Part shown: positions 47,185-56,087 of the stretch, piece after piece
Layout of the letters: every line of letters begins with the position of its first letter
Position numbering within the stretch: position 1 is the first letter of the stretch
Origin: Nostoc edaphicum CCNP1411
GTDB lineage: Bacteria; Cyanobacteriota; Cyanobacteriia; Cyanobacteriales; Nostocaceae
Length of the DNA stretch: 64,000 bases
Reading direction: 5' to 3'
Assembly: GCF_014023275.1 (NCBI RefSeq)
Contig: NZ_CP054698.1
Location: 5,479,001 to 5,543,000 of the forward strand
Translations under genes and position numbers: made by a program
The notes under the pieces: model-generated
What the model was told of the DNA's origin: nothing
Databases searched by the model: none
The model's input: only the letters and a program-made list of their open reading frames with translations

Positions 47185-47682
47185 ATGAACCAGAGCAATC
47201 TATCGTTACCATCTGGGTGTGTCCTTCGCAAAGCAATCTCTGCGGATCAGTGGTCGATTCGATTGTTGGTATTCTCAGCGAAACTCGACCCAACCCAATT
47301 AAATTGGCAGCAATTTTGGGTAATTGAATGCGATGGAAATCTCGTAGCTTGTGGACAGCTACGTAATTTCTCAGGGGCACAAGAACTTGGTAGTTTAGTC
47401 GTTGCATCAGCTTGGAGAGGCCGCGGTTTAGGTACTTTGCTAACCCAGCATTTGATTAATACAGCAACGCAACCACTTTATCTTGAATGTTTAGGTCAGC
47501 GACTGGCGCAGTTTTACAGTCGCTTTGACTTTGTACCAATATCTTTTGAAGAATTGCCAAAATTTCCCAGGACAAGAGGCTTGTCTACGCTCAAGGGTAA
47601 ATTTAGATTGTCGCAATTAGCTAAAAGGCTGCTCAAAGTTCCTGTGGTGCTTATGGAATATCGAGGTCAGACTAATTCGTAA
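47185..47682 (+). CDS. GNAT family N-acetyltransferase
   Basis: 165 residues of the GNAT fold: VIECDGNLVACGQLRNFSGAQELGSLVVASAWRGRGLGTLLTQHLI, with acetyl-CoA-binding motif A R-x-x-G-x-G (RGRGLGT, residues about 75-81), then YLECLGQRLAQFYSRFDFVPI. Substrate cannot be read from sequence. Cytosolic. Start ATG 47185 has no strong Shine-Dalgarno. Confidence 0.9.
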   Translation: MNQSNLSLPSGCVLRKAISADQWSIRLLVFSAKLDPTQLNWQQFWVIECDGNLVACGQLRNFSGAQELGSLVVASAWRGRGLGTLLTQHLINTATQPLYLECLGQRLAQFYSRFDFVPISFEELPKFPRTRGLSTLKGKFRLSQLAKRLLKVPVVLMEYRGQTNS

Positions 47683-47801
47683 TGACGCTCGAATACTCGC
47701 TACCGCTACGCTAACGTAATTCGTAATTAAGATATGCAAAACTAAGCTTGAAAAAAGCTGTTTGCAACCCTTTACTTTCCCCCATTCCCCATTCCCCATT
47801 T

Positions 47802-48488
47802 TCAAATCGCAGGTTTAGCAAAAATCGTTAGTAAGACAGGCCCTAGTAAATAATGGTGATTCAAACACAATAAGCCAGCGGAGGAACCAAGAAGTTGACG
47901 TTGATTAGGGCTGTAGAGTCGAATTCCACGAGGAGAGATGGGCAATAATTGGGGTTCTGTCTCTTTTGTGGAAGTAATGTCAACCAAATAAAAGCGTCCA
48001 CCGGGAGAAAGTACCCGTGCTATCTCACTAAGCACTTGTTTAGGTTCTAAATAATGTAAGAAGCTGATAGTGCTGAAAACAGCATTAAATTGACCATCAG
48101 CAAAGGGAAGAGACTCAGCTTTTCCCTCGATATAAATTAAACGTGGGCGGTGGCGGTTGCTCTGTCTTGCTACCCGCAACATATTAGCAGATAAATCCAA
48201 TCCGGTGGCTCGCAGATCGGGAAACTGAGTAGCAAGGCGCTCAAGTAAGCGTCCAGTACCACAACCTATATCAAGTACATTTGCTGACTCTGGTAAATCG
48301 ACGTATTCCAGCAACCGTTTGTGAACGGCTCGATAAAATATTGAAGGAAAGAGCCAGTCATAACTTGGTGCCCATAGATCAAAAAGTAGCTTTTTATTAC
48401 TGAAAAAGTCATCACTCATTAGTTTTCGCAGCTTCTTTAAAGCTTGATGCTTTTTTAGCTGCGCCTCCAAGAAGTTGGTTAACAACAC
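47802..48488 (-). CDS. Class I SAM-dependent methyltransferase
   Basis: 228 residues. Motif I VLDIGCGTGRLLERLA (about 70-85), Asp in TGLDLSANMLRVA, YIEGKAESLPFADGQFNAVFSTISFLHYL (motifs II-III), and LSPGGRFYLVDIT. UbiE/Coq5-like Methyltransf_11 group. N-terminal helices include FFSNKKLLFDLWAPSYDWLFP. The C-terminal 45 residues lack the UbiE signature, so the substrate is unknown. Convergent with GNAT. Confidence 0.9.
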   Translation of the reverse strand: MLLTNFLEAQLKKHQALKKLRKLMSDDFFSNKKLLFDLWAPSYDWLFPSIFYRAVHKRLLEYVDLPESANVLDIGCGTGRLLERLATQFPDLRATGLDLSANMLRVARQSNRHRPRLIYIEGKAESLPFADGQFNAVFSTISFLHYLEPKQVLSEIARVLSPGGRFYLVDITSTKETEPQLLPISPRGIRLYSPNQRQLLGSSAGLLCLNHHYLLGPVLLTIFAKPAI

Positions 48489-48942
48489 AAATTAACTATA
48501 GCGGTTCTGAATTGGTTATAATACCTGGCTTTTGTCGGGTTAGTTAAGATAGTCGGTGCGTTAGCCTACCGCATAAAACAACGCATCGACTATCTTACGA
48601 CAATGCAGTTTGGCACAAAAGATATGTTCGCTTTGACAAATTATCGGGAACTGTAGCACTTGAATTTGTAGTTAATAGTGTGCCTAGAAACTCATTTTAT
48701 CTCTGTAGAGAACTAAAGAACGAGCAATCAGTGCATAAAACTATAGAACCTAACCGTATCTATTTATATAGGACTCATATTTGATTTGGTAAAAAAACTC
48801 AGTACAACTAAGAAGCCTTCTTGACTATTGCCTATTGCCTATTGCCTGTCTACGCAAATTCGTTCAGAAATCAAAGCGGATTCCTATAGAGGTTCAAATA
48901 CAAAAAACTCAATCTAGTTTGAATTTATCAAGGTGAAAAATT
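48489..48942. other. Intergenic region with a long hairpin
   Basis: 454 bases. 48545-48597 is an inverted repeat, taagatagtcggtgcgtt / aacgcatcgactatctta, 17 of 18 paired, with a 17-base loop and no T-run, so probably a repeat element. ctattgc heptamers at 48825-48847. Promoter for the next gene expected in the last 100 bases. Confidence 0.6.
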
Positions 48943-49230
48943 ATGACAAGCTTTATTCAAATTCGGTTACATAATAATCTACTGCACCCAGTCCGCGAGT
49001 GGTTGGAAACGATAGAAATTCATAACTCCAAATTGGCTCATTTTCTGTGCAAAGTTATTCCTGCTCAGTGTCCCTTTGAGCGAGACATCACGCTATTTGG
49101 TCGGAAGTTATTTCACATTCCACCGATGTGTAAATTAAATCCCCTATACGAGGAAGTGGTTGGTTTGCGTTTTAAAGCGCTCTGTTATCTTGCCGATGAA
49201 TGCGGTGAAGATGTCACGGCTTATTGCTGA
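48943..49230 (+). CDS. Protein with Mo-dependent nitrogenase C-terminal domain
   Basis: 95 residues: LHPVREWLETIEIHNSKLAHFLCKVIPAQCPFERDITLFGRKLFHIPPMCKLNPLYEEVVGLRFKALCYLADECGED. This matches the 'Mo-dependent nitrogenase C-terminal' family: small stand-alone proteins in cyanobacteria, named for a domain in some nitrogenase-associated proteins. Five Cys, two in a CPF context. Role unknown. Supports a diazotrophic (Nostocales) host but is not proof, as the family also occurs in non-fixers. AAGG about 9 bases before ATG. Confidence 0.88.
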   Translation: MTSFIQIRLHNNLLHPVREWLETIEIHNSKLAHFLCKVIPAQCPFERDITLFGRKLFHIPPMCKLNPLYEEVVGLRFKALCYLADECGEDVTAYC

Positions 49231-49423
49231 TAGGCAGTTGAATAGTTCTTTGATCAAGGAGCTATCGGTAATTGCAGACTTACGGTTGTTACCTACTCAG
49301 GTTTATACTAAGCTAACGTACACCTAATTAGATGTTTAGCTATTAATTAGCTGGCACCTCGAAGACAGTGTTTCCAGACAGTATTTTTGCTTACCGTATC
49401 CTGCTGAAATCATTAACATCATC

Positions 49424-50098
49424 ATGACGCACATCTTACTGGTTGAAGATGAAGTCAAACTGGCACGATTTGTCGAATTGGAATTGAATTATGAAGGCTA
49501 TCAAGTCAGTATTGCCTACGATGGATTGACTGCACTCACCGCAGCGCGGGAGTTGCATCTGGATTTAGTAATTTTAGACTGGATGTTGCCAGGTGTGTCG
49601 GGGTTGGAAATTTGTCGCCGTCTGCGAAGTATAGCTGATAAAGTGCCGATAATTTTATTAACCATCAAAGATGAAGTGAGCGATCGCATTGCAGGCTTAG
49701 ACGCTGGTGCTGATGATTACCTCGTTAAACCCTTCAGCGTTGATGAATTATTAGCCAGAGTCCGCAACCACTTGCGAAGAAACCACCAACTAGACACAGC
49801 AGATATTTTAGAATTTGAAGACCTGAGTTTAAATCGTCGCACGCGGGAAGTGTACCGAGATCAACGGTTAATTGAGTTAACTGCTAAGGAATTTGATTTA
49901 CTAGAATATCTACTGGCTCATCCGCGAGAGGTAATTACGTGCGATCGTATTTTAGAGGAAGTCTGGGGTTATGACTTCATGGGCGATACCAACATCATTG
50001 AAGCTTACATTCGCTACCTGCGCCTGAAACTTGAAGCCAATAACGAAAAATGCCTTATTCAGACTGTGAGCGGTGTTGGTTACACATTACGTGATTGA
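49424..50098 (+). CDS. OmpR/PhoB-type response regulator
   Basis: 224 residues. Receiver (2-115) with acidic E8-D9, phospho-acceptor Asp52 in LVILDWMLPGVSG, Thr in LLTIKDE and Lys in LVKPFSVDEL. Winged-helix DNA-binding domain (125-223): LSLNRRTREVYRDQRLIELTAKEFDLLEYLLAHPREV ... VWGYDFMGDTNIIEAYIRYLRLKLE ... IQTVSGVGYTLRD. Complete. No sensor kinase adjacent. Target genes unknown. Followed by a terminator. Confidence 0.94.
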   Translation: MTHILLVEDEVKLARFVELELNYEGYQVSIAYDGLTALTAARELHLDLVILDWMLPGVSGLEICRRLRSIADKVPIILLTIKDEVSDRIAGLDAGADDYLVKPFSVDELLARVRNHLRRNHQLDTADILEFEDLSLNRRTREVYRDQRLIELTAKEFDLLEYLLAHPREVITCDRILEEVWGYDFMGDTNIIEAYIRYLRLKLEANNEKCLIQTVSGVGYTLRD

Positions 50099-50193
50099 CT
50101 TTGGGCATTGGGCATGGGGCATTGGGCATTATGGTGCATTTTCCCTCATCTCCTCCTACCTTCGTTGTCTCCCTTCCAGTGTCAAATAACGGT

Positions 50194-50239
50194 AAAACCC
50201 CAAACAAAGTTTTCTATTTTATGAAGATTTGGGGTTTTT
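50194..50239 (+). terminator. Rho-independent terminator after response regulator
   Basis: Stem aaaaccccaaa (50194-50204) with tttggggttttt (50228-50239), ending in a T-run. About 100 bases downstream of the OmpR-type gene stop; separates it from arsM. Confidence 0.85.
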
Positions 50240-50330
50240 GGCAATCTCAGCAAAAACTCATCCAACTCCGAGTTAATTATATTAGGATGCACAAAGCTGT
50301 GATAATCCAAAATCCAAAATCCAAAATTGC

Positions 50331-51299
50331 ATGACCTATCTAGAAACAGCAGCGCAATTCTATAGCGAAGTTGCCCAAACCCCGCAAGTTGGACTTTGTT
50401 GTGTGCAAAGTACGCCCCTGCAACTACCAGGATTAAAAATTCCTTTGCTAATGCAGGAAATGAACTATGGTTGTGGCACCACTGTTCACCCCACCGAACT
50501 AGGAAACCAACCTACTGTGCTGTATGTCGGCGTTGGTGGCGGCTTAGAAGCGTTGCAATTTGCTTATTTTTCCCGTCATGCAAGTGCTGTAGTTGCCGTT
50601 GAACCGGTTGGGGCTATGCGAGAAGCAGCCACACGTAATTTGGAAATTGCTGCTCAAGAAAACCCCTGGTTTGACACCAGCTTTGTAGAAATCTGTGAAG
50701 GCGATGCTTTTAACTTACCTGTTGCTGATGCTAGCGTCGATATCGTGGCACAGAATTGCCTTTTCAACATCTTTGAGCCAGAAGATTTAACTCGCGCTTT
50801 AAAAGAAGCATATCGGGTATTAAAACCAGGTGGACGTTTGCAAATGAGCGATCCAATTGCTACTCGTCCAATTCCAGTACATCTTCAACAAGATGAGCGA
50901 CTGAGAGCCATGTGTTTATCAGGCGCACTCACATATCAAGAGTATACTGAACGGATCATAAATGCTGGATTTGGTCAAATTGAAATTCGCGCCCGTCGTC
51001 CTTATCGTCTCCTAGATTCTCAGACTTATAATTTAGAAGAAAACCTACTTTTAGAAAGCCTGGATTCTGTCTCTTTTAAAGTTGCTATTCCAGAAGATGG
51101 TGCTTGCATTTTTACTGGTAAAACGGCAATTTATGCTGGTTCTGAACCCTTCTTTGATGATTCAGCAGGTCATCTACTCCAGCTAGGTATTCCCGCAGCC
51201 GTATGTGATAAAACTGCTGCTAAACTTGCTGCCATTAAGCCACTAGAAATAATTGTTACCAATTCAACCTGGCACTATAGCGGTGGTGGTTGCTGTTAA
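50331..51299 (+). CDS. arsM: Arsenite methyltransferase (arsenosugar biosynthesis type)
   Basis: 322 residues of the ArsM family: class I methyltransferase with motif VLYVGVGGGLEALQFAYF (about 65-82), EPVGAMREAATRN, DIVAQNCLFNIFEPEDLTRALKEAYRVLKPGGRLQMSDPI. Cys residues are plentiful: GLCCVQS (about 21-27), MNYGCGTT, QNCLF, and a C-terminal GGGCC, which suits thiol-bound trivalent arsenic. ArsM transfers methyl groups from SAM to arsenite; the arsenosugar branch makes dimethylated arsenic for oxo-arsenosugars. First gene of arsM-PiT-arsS on the plus strand. ATG preceded by ccaaaat repeats; no strong Shine-Dalgarno. Confidence 0.9.
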   Translation: MTYLETAAQFYSEVAQTPQVGLCCVQSTPLQLPGLKIPLLMQEMNYGCGTTVHPTELGNQPTVLYVGVGGGLEALQFAYFSRHASAVVAVEPVGAMREAATRNLEIAAQENPWFDTSFVEICEGDAFNLPVADASVDIVAQNCLFNIFEPEDLTRALKEAYRVLKPGGRLQMSDPIATRPIPVHLQQDERLRAMCLSGALTYQEYTERIINAGFGQIEIRARRPYRLLDSQTYNLEENLLLESLDSVSFKVAIPEDGACIFTGKTAIYAGSEPFFDDSAGHLLQLGIPAAVCDKTAAKLAAIKPLEIIVTNSTWHYSGGGCC

Positions 51300-51406
51300 T
51301 CTCTTAATAAATAATTCAGGTGTCAGAATGCAAAATAATTCTGTGCAAATGGGTAATGAATGGACAATTGAATTCTGGATTATGACTTCTTCTCTATAAC
51401 CCCAAA

Positions 51407-52366
51407 ATGTTGTTAATTAGTCTGTTTTTAGCTACGCTTTTTTTAGCATATTCAAATGGTGCGAATGATAATTTCAAAGGTGTAGCAACGCTGTTTGGTA
51501 GCCGAACAAGCAGCTATCAAACAGCAATTTTGTGGGCAACTTTTACAACCTTTGCTGGTGCAATAACTGCGACTTTTTTCGCAGGGGCATTAATTAAAAA
51601 CTTCTCAGGGAAAGGACTAGTACCTGATGCGATCGCTAACGCCCCAGAGTTTCATATAGCAGTAGTGATCGCTGCTGGTTTAACTGTACTCATCGCCACT
51701 CTGATGGGGTTTCCCATTTCCACTACTCACAGTTTGACAGGTGCTATTCTTGGTGCTGGATTAGTAGCATTTGGACTTCAAGTTAATTTCGCACTTTTGG
51801 GAACTTACTTTATTTTACCTCTATTACTCAGTCCAATTATTGCTATTTCCTTGGGGGCAGGAATTTACAGTTTATCTAACTATATTAATTCAAAATGGCA
51901 TCTACCAGTCAATAAAAAAATGATTGATACTTGCCATTTTATCAGTGCTGGAATTGTCAGTTTTGCAAGAGGATTAAATGACACTCCTAAAATTGTTTCA
52001 CTCATCCTGATTATTGAATATTTCTCAATTCAGGGAGGAATGATCACAATAGCGATCGCAATGGCACTTGGCGGTTTACTAAACTCCCAAAAAGTTGCAG
52101 TAACTATGAGTGAAAAGATTACCTCAATGAATCATACTCAAGGCTTATCAGCAAATATAGTAACTGGAGTTTTGGTCATTGTCGCTAGTCGGTTTGGGCT
52201 TCCAGTTTCCACTACTTACGTTTCAGTTGGTTCTATTTTTGGTGTAGGATTAATTGGCAAGAAAACCAATACGCGTATTTTTTATCAGATCCTACTATCG
52301 TGGATTTTAACTTTACCTACTGCTGCAATTATTAGTGGAATAACCTACAGATTATTGCAAGGTTAG
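51407..52366 (+). CDS. PiT-family inorganic phosphate transporter within the ars set
   Basis: 319 residues, about ten membrane helices. PiT signatures: FLAYSNGANDNFKGVATLFGSR at the N-terminus (GANDN motif), MGFPISTTHSLTGAILGAGL in the middle, FARGLNDTPKIV (second half GLNDT), FGLPVSTTYVSVGSIFGVG near the end. PiT transporters carry metal-phosphate with H+ or Na+. It is sandwiched between arsM and arsS (107 and 168 bases apart), so it may move phosphate to spare arsenate uptake, or carry an arsenic species; the latter is inference. Smaller than many PiT proteins (usually 400-500). Confidence 0.9.
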   Translation: MLLISLFLATLFLAYSNGANDNFKGVATLFGSRTSSYQTAILWATFTTFAGAITATFFAGALIKNFSGKGLVPDAIANAPEFHIAVVIAAGLTVLIATLMGFPISTTHSLTGAILGAGLVAFGLQVNFALLGTYFILPLLLSPIIAISLGAGIYSLSNYINSKWHLPVNKKMIDTCHFISAGIVSFARGLNDTPKIVSLILIIEYFSIQGGMITIAIAMALGGLLNSQKVAVTMSEKITSMNHTQGLSANIVTGVLVIVASRFGLPVSTTYVSVGSIFGVGLIGKKTNTRIFYQILLSWILTLPTAAIISGITYRLLQG

Positions 52367-52374
52367 AAAAATTG

Positions 52375-52534
52375 TAAGAATTCAGCACCCAGGAGTCAGA
52401 AGTCAGAATTTATAAGGAACTTAGAATAATTAGTATATTTATTCATCAAATGTTATTCTGACTCCTGAATTCTGACTCCTGAATTCTTACAAAAAATTGA
52501 ATATAGTTGTGTGATTTGTAAGGAATAGTAAATA
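52375..52534. repeat. gaattct heptamer repeats between PiT and arsS
   Basis: Arrays at 52376-52408 (aggagtcagaag type) and 52456-52486 (gactcctgaattct units) face each other and can pair; the arsS promoter or Shine-Dalgarno (taagga, 52518) follows. Confidence 0.7.
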
Positions 52535-53527
52535 ATGCAAGCTCAATATACAGCAGTCACACCGTTTAACCACAAACTCAGTTCACCTTTGACAAAAAAA
52601 GGAATCACTGTTTTACAAATTAATCTAGGTAAGCGTTGTAACCTCGCCTGTACACACTGTCATGTGGAAGCCGGGCCAAAACGTACAGAAGAACTTTCTC
52701 CTGAAATTTGCGAACAATTGATTTCAGTAATCCATAAATTTCCCGAAATTAAAATTGTGGATTTAACTGGTGGCGCACCAGAAATGAATTATGGATTTAA
52801 GCCACTAGTAGAGGCAGCAAGAGCAACTGGTAAACAAGTGATTGTCCGGTCTAATTTGACTATTTATTTTGAAGATGGATTTGGTGATTTACCAGAATAC
52901 TTTGCTAAACACCAAGTAAGAATTGTGGCTTCTCTACCCTGTTATCTAGTCGATAATGTTGATAAAATGCGCGGTGCTGGTGTTTTTGATAGTTCAGTCA
53001 AGGCTTTACAGTGGCTTAATCAACTCGGCTATGGTAAAGACGAAAATTTAATTTTGGACTTGGTTTTTAATCCCCAGTTGCCCAATGGTGAAAATTTTTC
53101 CTTAGCTCCCGAACAGAGTAACCTAGAACAAGATTACAAAATGTTCTTACAAGAACATTTTGATATTGTGTTTAACAACCTCTTCACCATTACCAACCTA
53201 CCAGTTGGTAGAACTAAAATGCATTTAGAACGGAGAAAACTGTACACCAGCTATTTGCAGTTTTTAGAGTTGCATTTTAATCCCAGCACAGTTGAACATT
53301 TAATGTGTCGCGATGAACTTTCAATTGACTATCTGGGCAATGTATATGATTGTGACTTTAACCAAATGATGAATTTGCCAGCAAAAACTCGCAATGGTGA
53401 AACCTTGACAGTTGGTAAATTGTTAGAAGCTGGGAGTTTAGACTTGATTAGTGAGATACGAACTGCTGCTTATTGCTATGGTTGCACTGCTGGGTCTGGT
53501 TCTAGTTGTAGTGGTGCTTTGCTGTGA
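52535..53527 (+). CDS. arsS: Arsenosugar biosynthesis radical SAM protein ArsS
   Basis: 330 residues. Radical SAM domain: CNLACTHCHVEAGPKR with CxxxCxxC cluster motif (Cys at about 33, 37, 40), VDLTGGAPEMN, then a DUF3641 C-terminal region: CRDELSIDYLGNVYDCDFNQMMNLPAK and YCYGCTAGSGSSCSGALL, extra Cys typical of ArsS. The enzyme adds a deoxyadenosyl-derived moiety from SAM to dimethylarsinite, giving the arsenosugar backbone. Together with arsM it forms the arsenosugar pathway known from cyanobacteria. Start ATG 52535. Confidence 0.9.
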   Translation: MQAQYTAVTPFNHKLSSPLTKKGITVLQINLGKRCNLACTHCHVEAGPKRTEELSPEICEQLISVIHKFPEIKIVDLTGGAPEMNYGFKPLVEAARATGKQVIVRSNLTIYFEDGFGDLPEYFAKHQVRIVASLPCYLVDNVDKMRGAGVFDSSVKALQWLNQLGYGKDENLILDLVFNPQLPNGENFSLAPEQSNLEQDYKMFLQEHFDIVFNNLFTITNLPVGRTKMHLERRKLYTSYLQFLELHFNPSTVEHLMCRDELSIDYLGNVYDCDFNQMMNLPAKTRNGETLTVGKLLEAGSLDLISEIRTAAYCYGCTAGSGSSCSGALL

Positions 53528-53562
53528 AGGAGGCAGGAGGCAGGGGGCAGGGGGCAGGAGGT
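53528..53562. repeat. ggcagg heptamer-type repeat
   Basis: ggaggcaggaggcagggggcag units directly after the arsS stop. No gene. Confidence 0.8.
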
Positions 53563-53632
53563 TGATTTTGCACTCATGATCTCAAGTCAGCACTCAGAAC
53601 TGTTTCGGTAATCAAGCCTCACGTGCTGAAAG

Positions 53633-54553
53633 CTAAGAATTAGGAAACTCTAACTGAGCGTTTCCCCATGCCAACTGCGCCACTTCAGATGGTAGGTGTT
53701 GCTCCAACCAATCTTCCAAATCAGCCATTACCTCGCGGTAATTTATGTCACTCTGAATCTCGTGATAAGCTTCTGGATACTCAATTCTCAGCTTATCTTG
53801 GCAATTTACCCGTTGGTAAAAGATGTCACTTCCCGCTGGCAAAGCCACTCGGTCTGCGCCACCGTGAAGAATCAACAATGGTAATTGCCAATCACCTGCG
53901 TGAGCATTAATCCAATCAACTGTTGCAAAAAATTCTGTAGCTAGACGGGCACTAGCACGGGTATGTCGCAGTGTATCTTGAGCATAGGCGGCTAAAACCT
54001 GCGGATCTCGTGAACCAGCGCTGATGTCAATGCCTGTATTTAGGGTGAAACGCGGCCACACCCGTGAGAGCATTTTTCCTAAAAGTACCCGAATTGGTGA
54101 AACCCCAACTTTTCCCAAAGTTGGCGCAAGAGCGATCGCACCCTGTAATAATGATGCTTGTTGGGGATAGCGCAGAATGTAATCTAAAACAATCACTGCG
54201 CCTAAACTGTGACCCAAAAGAAAAACTGAACATCCAGGATTCTGAGTCTGAATTAACTCTAAAAAGGCTCCCAGGTCTTCGCGAAACTCACTCCAAGCGT
54301 TGATATAGCCTTGCTGACCTGGTGAATGTCCATGACCACGCAAATCAAAACTATAGACAGCGTATTGCTTAGGTATCAAATGCTGAATTACATTACCGTA
54401 GCGATCGCTGTGTGCTCCAAGTCCATGCAAAATGGCTAATATTGCCCGGACTTTACCCTGTGGATGCCAGCTTTGGTAATAAAGATCAAGTCCTCCAACA
54501 CCTTGGAATGTACCTTTTCTATGAGAGAGTATGCGATCGCTATGGTCAATCAT
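53633..54553 (-). CDS. Alpha/beta hydrolase, lysophospholipase/monoacylglycerol-lipase-like
   Basis: 306 residues. Hydrolase_4 pattern: DLYYQSWHPQGKVRAILAILHGLGAHSDRYGNVIQHL (HG oxyanion motif), YSFDLRGHGHSPGQQGYINAW, nucleophile elbow LLGHSLGAVIVLDYIL, and late LLILHGGADRVALPAGSDIFYQ, with catalytic Asp and His (AYHEIQ) after it. Likely acts on lysophospholipids or monoacylglycerols. Soluble. It sits antisense to the ars genes and is not part of that set by direction; a link to arsenosugar phospholipids is only a guess. Confidence 0.9.
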   Translation of the reverse strand: MIDHSDRILSHRKGTFQGVGGLDLYYQSWHPQGKVRAILAILHGLGAHSDRYGNVIQHLIPKQYAVYSFDLRGHGHSPGQQGYINAWSEFREDLGAFLELIQTQNPGCSVFLLGHSLGAVIVLDYILRYPQQASLLQGAIALAPTLGKVGVSPIRVLLGKMLSRVWPRFTLNTGIDISAGSRDPQVLAAYAQDTLRHTRASARLATEFFATVDWINAHAGDWQLPLLILHGGADRVALPAGSDIFYQRVNCQDKLRIEYPEAYHEIQSDINYREVMADLEDWLEQHLPSEVAQLAWGNAQLEFPNS

Positions 54554-54965
54554 AGGGTTAATTTTTTACGTATTTTCCCAACAAGCTACTAAAAAGTCAA
54601 GATTTATCTGATGTCTAAAAATTCAAATTATAAAGATTGGGTAAAGAAGGTTACCTGACTTTGCTTAAGTGGTAAAAAAAGAACGGACAAGAAACGATGA
54701 GCCAACATTCTATTCTTATTAACAGAAGGAAGTTCTTGCTGGAGGAAAGAAGTATTAGCAGAAACTTTAGTTCTCAATAGAAAACCCAGTTTAAAAAGAA
54801 GATATTGGTACGAGCGTTAAGTGCAGCAAGATACAAAGCGAAACCACTGCGCTGAAAGGGTTTGACTGGCTACAGCAAGTAGCAATCCTTAATTCAATCC
54901 CACGTTTTTAAGCGTAAGTTGTGTCTGCCTCGTGAATATCTTTCATCTTCCTTGCTAGGAGAAAA
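54554..54965. other. Divergent intergenic region, nothing recognised
   Basis: 412 bases between the hydrolase and the TIGR03032 gene; AT-rich, no repeats of the classes seen elsewhere. Shine-Dalgarno AGGAG at 54956-54960 serves the next gene. Confidence 0.5.
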
Positions 54966-56027
54966 ATGAATCAAAATCCTGTAGCTCCTGCCTTCGAGGT
55001 GAACGCTTCCCGCCAGTTTACTCCCTGGCTATTCGAGCAAAATCTGAGTCTGGCGTTTACCACTTATCAAGCAGGGAAATTATTTTTCATCGGCTTGCAA
55101 TCTAGCGGCAAACTATCTGTTTTCGAGCGCACCTTTCAACGTTGCATGGGTTTGTATGCTCAAGGTAGCAGCTTATACATGAGTTCGCTATATCAACTGT
55201 GGCGCTTTGAAAACACCCTACAACCGGGACAAGTTCACGACAACTACGATGCCGTCTATTTGCCCCAAGTGAGTTATGTGACTGGAGACTTAGATATCCA
55301 TGATATCGCCCTAAGTAATTCTCAAGCAAATAATGATTCAGAGAATCTAATATTTGTCAATACTTTATTTAGCTGTTTAGCAAGAGTCAGTCAAACCCAC
55401 AGTTTCATTCCCCTGTGGCAACCGCCGTTTATTAGTAAATTGGCAGCAGAAGACAGGTGTCATCTCAACGGATTAGCAATACGAGATGGTCAACCCAGAT
55501 ACGTCACTGCTGTGAGTCAGTCGGATGTGGCAGAAGGATGGCGGGACAGACGGGCCGATGGTGGTTGCGTCATTGATGTGGAAAGTAACGAGATAGTCAC
55601 CACAGGACTTTCCATGCCCCATTCGCCTCGGTGGTATAAAGATAAGCTGTGGTTACTCAACTCTGGGACAGGAGATTTTGGCTACCTAGACTTGAAACGG
55701 GGCAGCTTTGAACCTGTGGCATTTTGTCCGGGATATATGCGTGGTTGTGCATTTCATGGCGACTTTGCGATCGTCGGAGTTTCTCAGCCCAGGCACAACA
55801 AGACTTTTAGTGGCTTGCCTCTAGACGAGAAATTATTGCAAAAAAATGCTGAACCTCGCTGTGGGCTATTAGTGATTGACCTGAAAAGCGGCGATATTGT
55901 GCATTCGCTGCGAATGGAGGGGGCGGTACTGGAATTATACGATGTGGTGGCACTACCAGAGGTGCGTCATCCAATGGCGATCGGTTTTAAGAGTGATGAA
56001 ATTCGGCGAATAGTGACGATGGGATGA
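54966..56027 (+). CDS. TIGR03032 family protein (DUF4915-like)
   Basis: 353 residues with the TIGR03032 signature: FTPWLFEQNLSLAFTTYQAGKLFFIGLQ, ERTFQRCMGLYAQGSSLYMSSLYQLWRFEN, YVTGDLDIHDIA, HLNGLAIRDGQPRYVTAVSQSDVAEGWRDRRADGGCVIDV, GLSMPHSPRWYKDKLWLLNSGTGDFGYLD and GYMRGCAFHGDFAIVGVSQPR. Probably a beta-propeller. Function unknown. No signal peptide. It is 60 bases upstream of the giant FG-GAP/RTX gene on the same strand, so co-transcription is plausible. ATG preceded by AGGAG. Confidence 0.9.
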   Translation: MNQNPVAPAFEVNASRQFTPWLFEQNLSLAFTTYQAGKLFFIGLQSSGKLSVFERTFQRCMGLYAQGSSLYMSSLYQLWRFENTLQPGQVHDNYDAVYLPQVSYVTGDLDIHDIALSNSQANNDSENLIFVNTLFSCLARVSQTHSFIPLWQPPFISKLAAEDRCHLNGLAIRDGQPRYVTAVSQSDVAEGWRDRRADGGCVIDVESNEIVTTGLSMPHSPRWYKDKLWLLNSGTGDFGYLDLKRGSFEPVAFCPGYMRGCAFHGDFAIVGVSQPRHNKTFSGLPLDEKLLQKNAEPRCGLLVIDLKSGDIVHSLRMEGAVLELYDVVALPEVRHPMAIGFKSDEIRRIVTMG

Positions 56028-56087
56028 GAGACGTGAAATTTCACGTTTCTACAGCCGACAAAAAAATCATAAGGAGAATCAACAACA
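56028..56087 (+). promoter_or_regulatory. Spacer with perfect palindrome and Shine-Dalgarno
   Basis: acgtgaaatttcacgt (56031-56046) is a perfect 16-base palindrome just after the TIGR03032 stop, extended by gag/ttc mismatched flanks. AAGGAG (56070-56075) serves the next gene. The palindrome could attenuate, terminate or bind a protein; no T-run follows. Confidence 0.5.

Noticed and set aside
50095..50334. 79-codon plus-strand frame after the OmpR-type gene
   Set aside because: Runs through gggcatt heptamers, the terminator hairpin and ccaaaat repeats.
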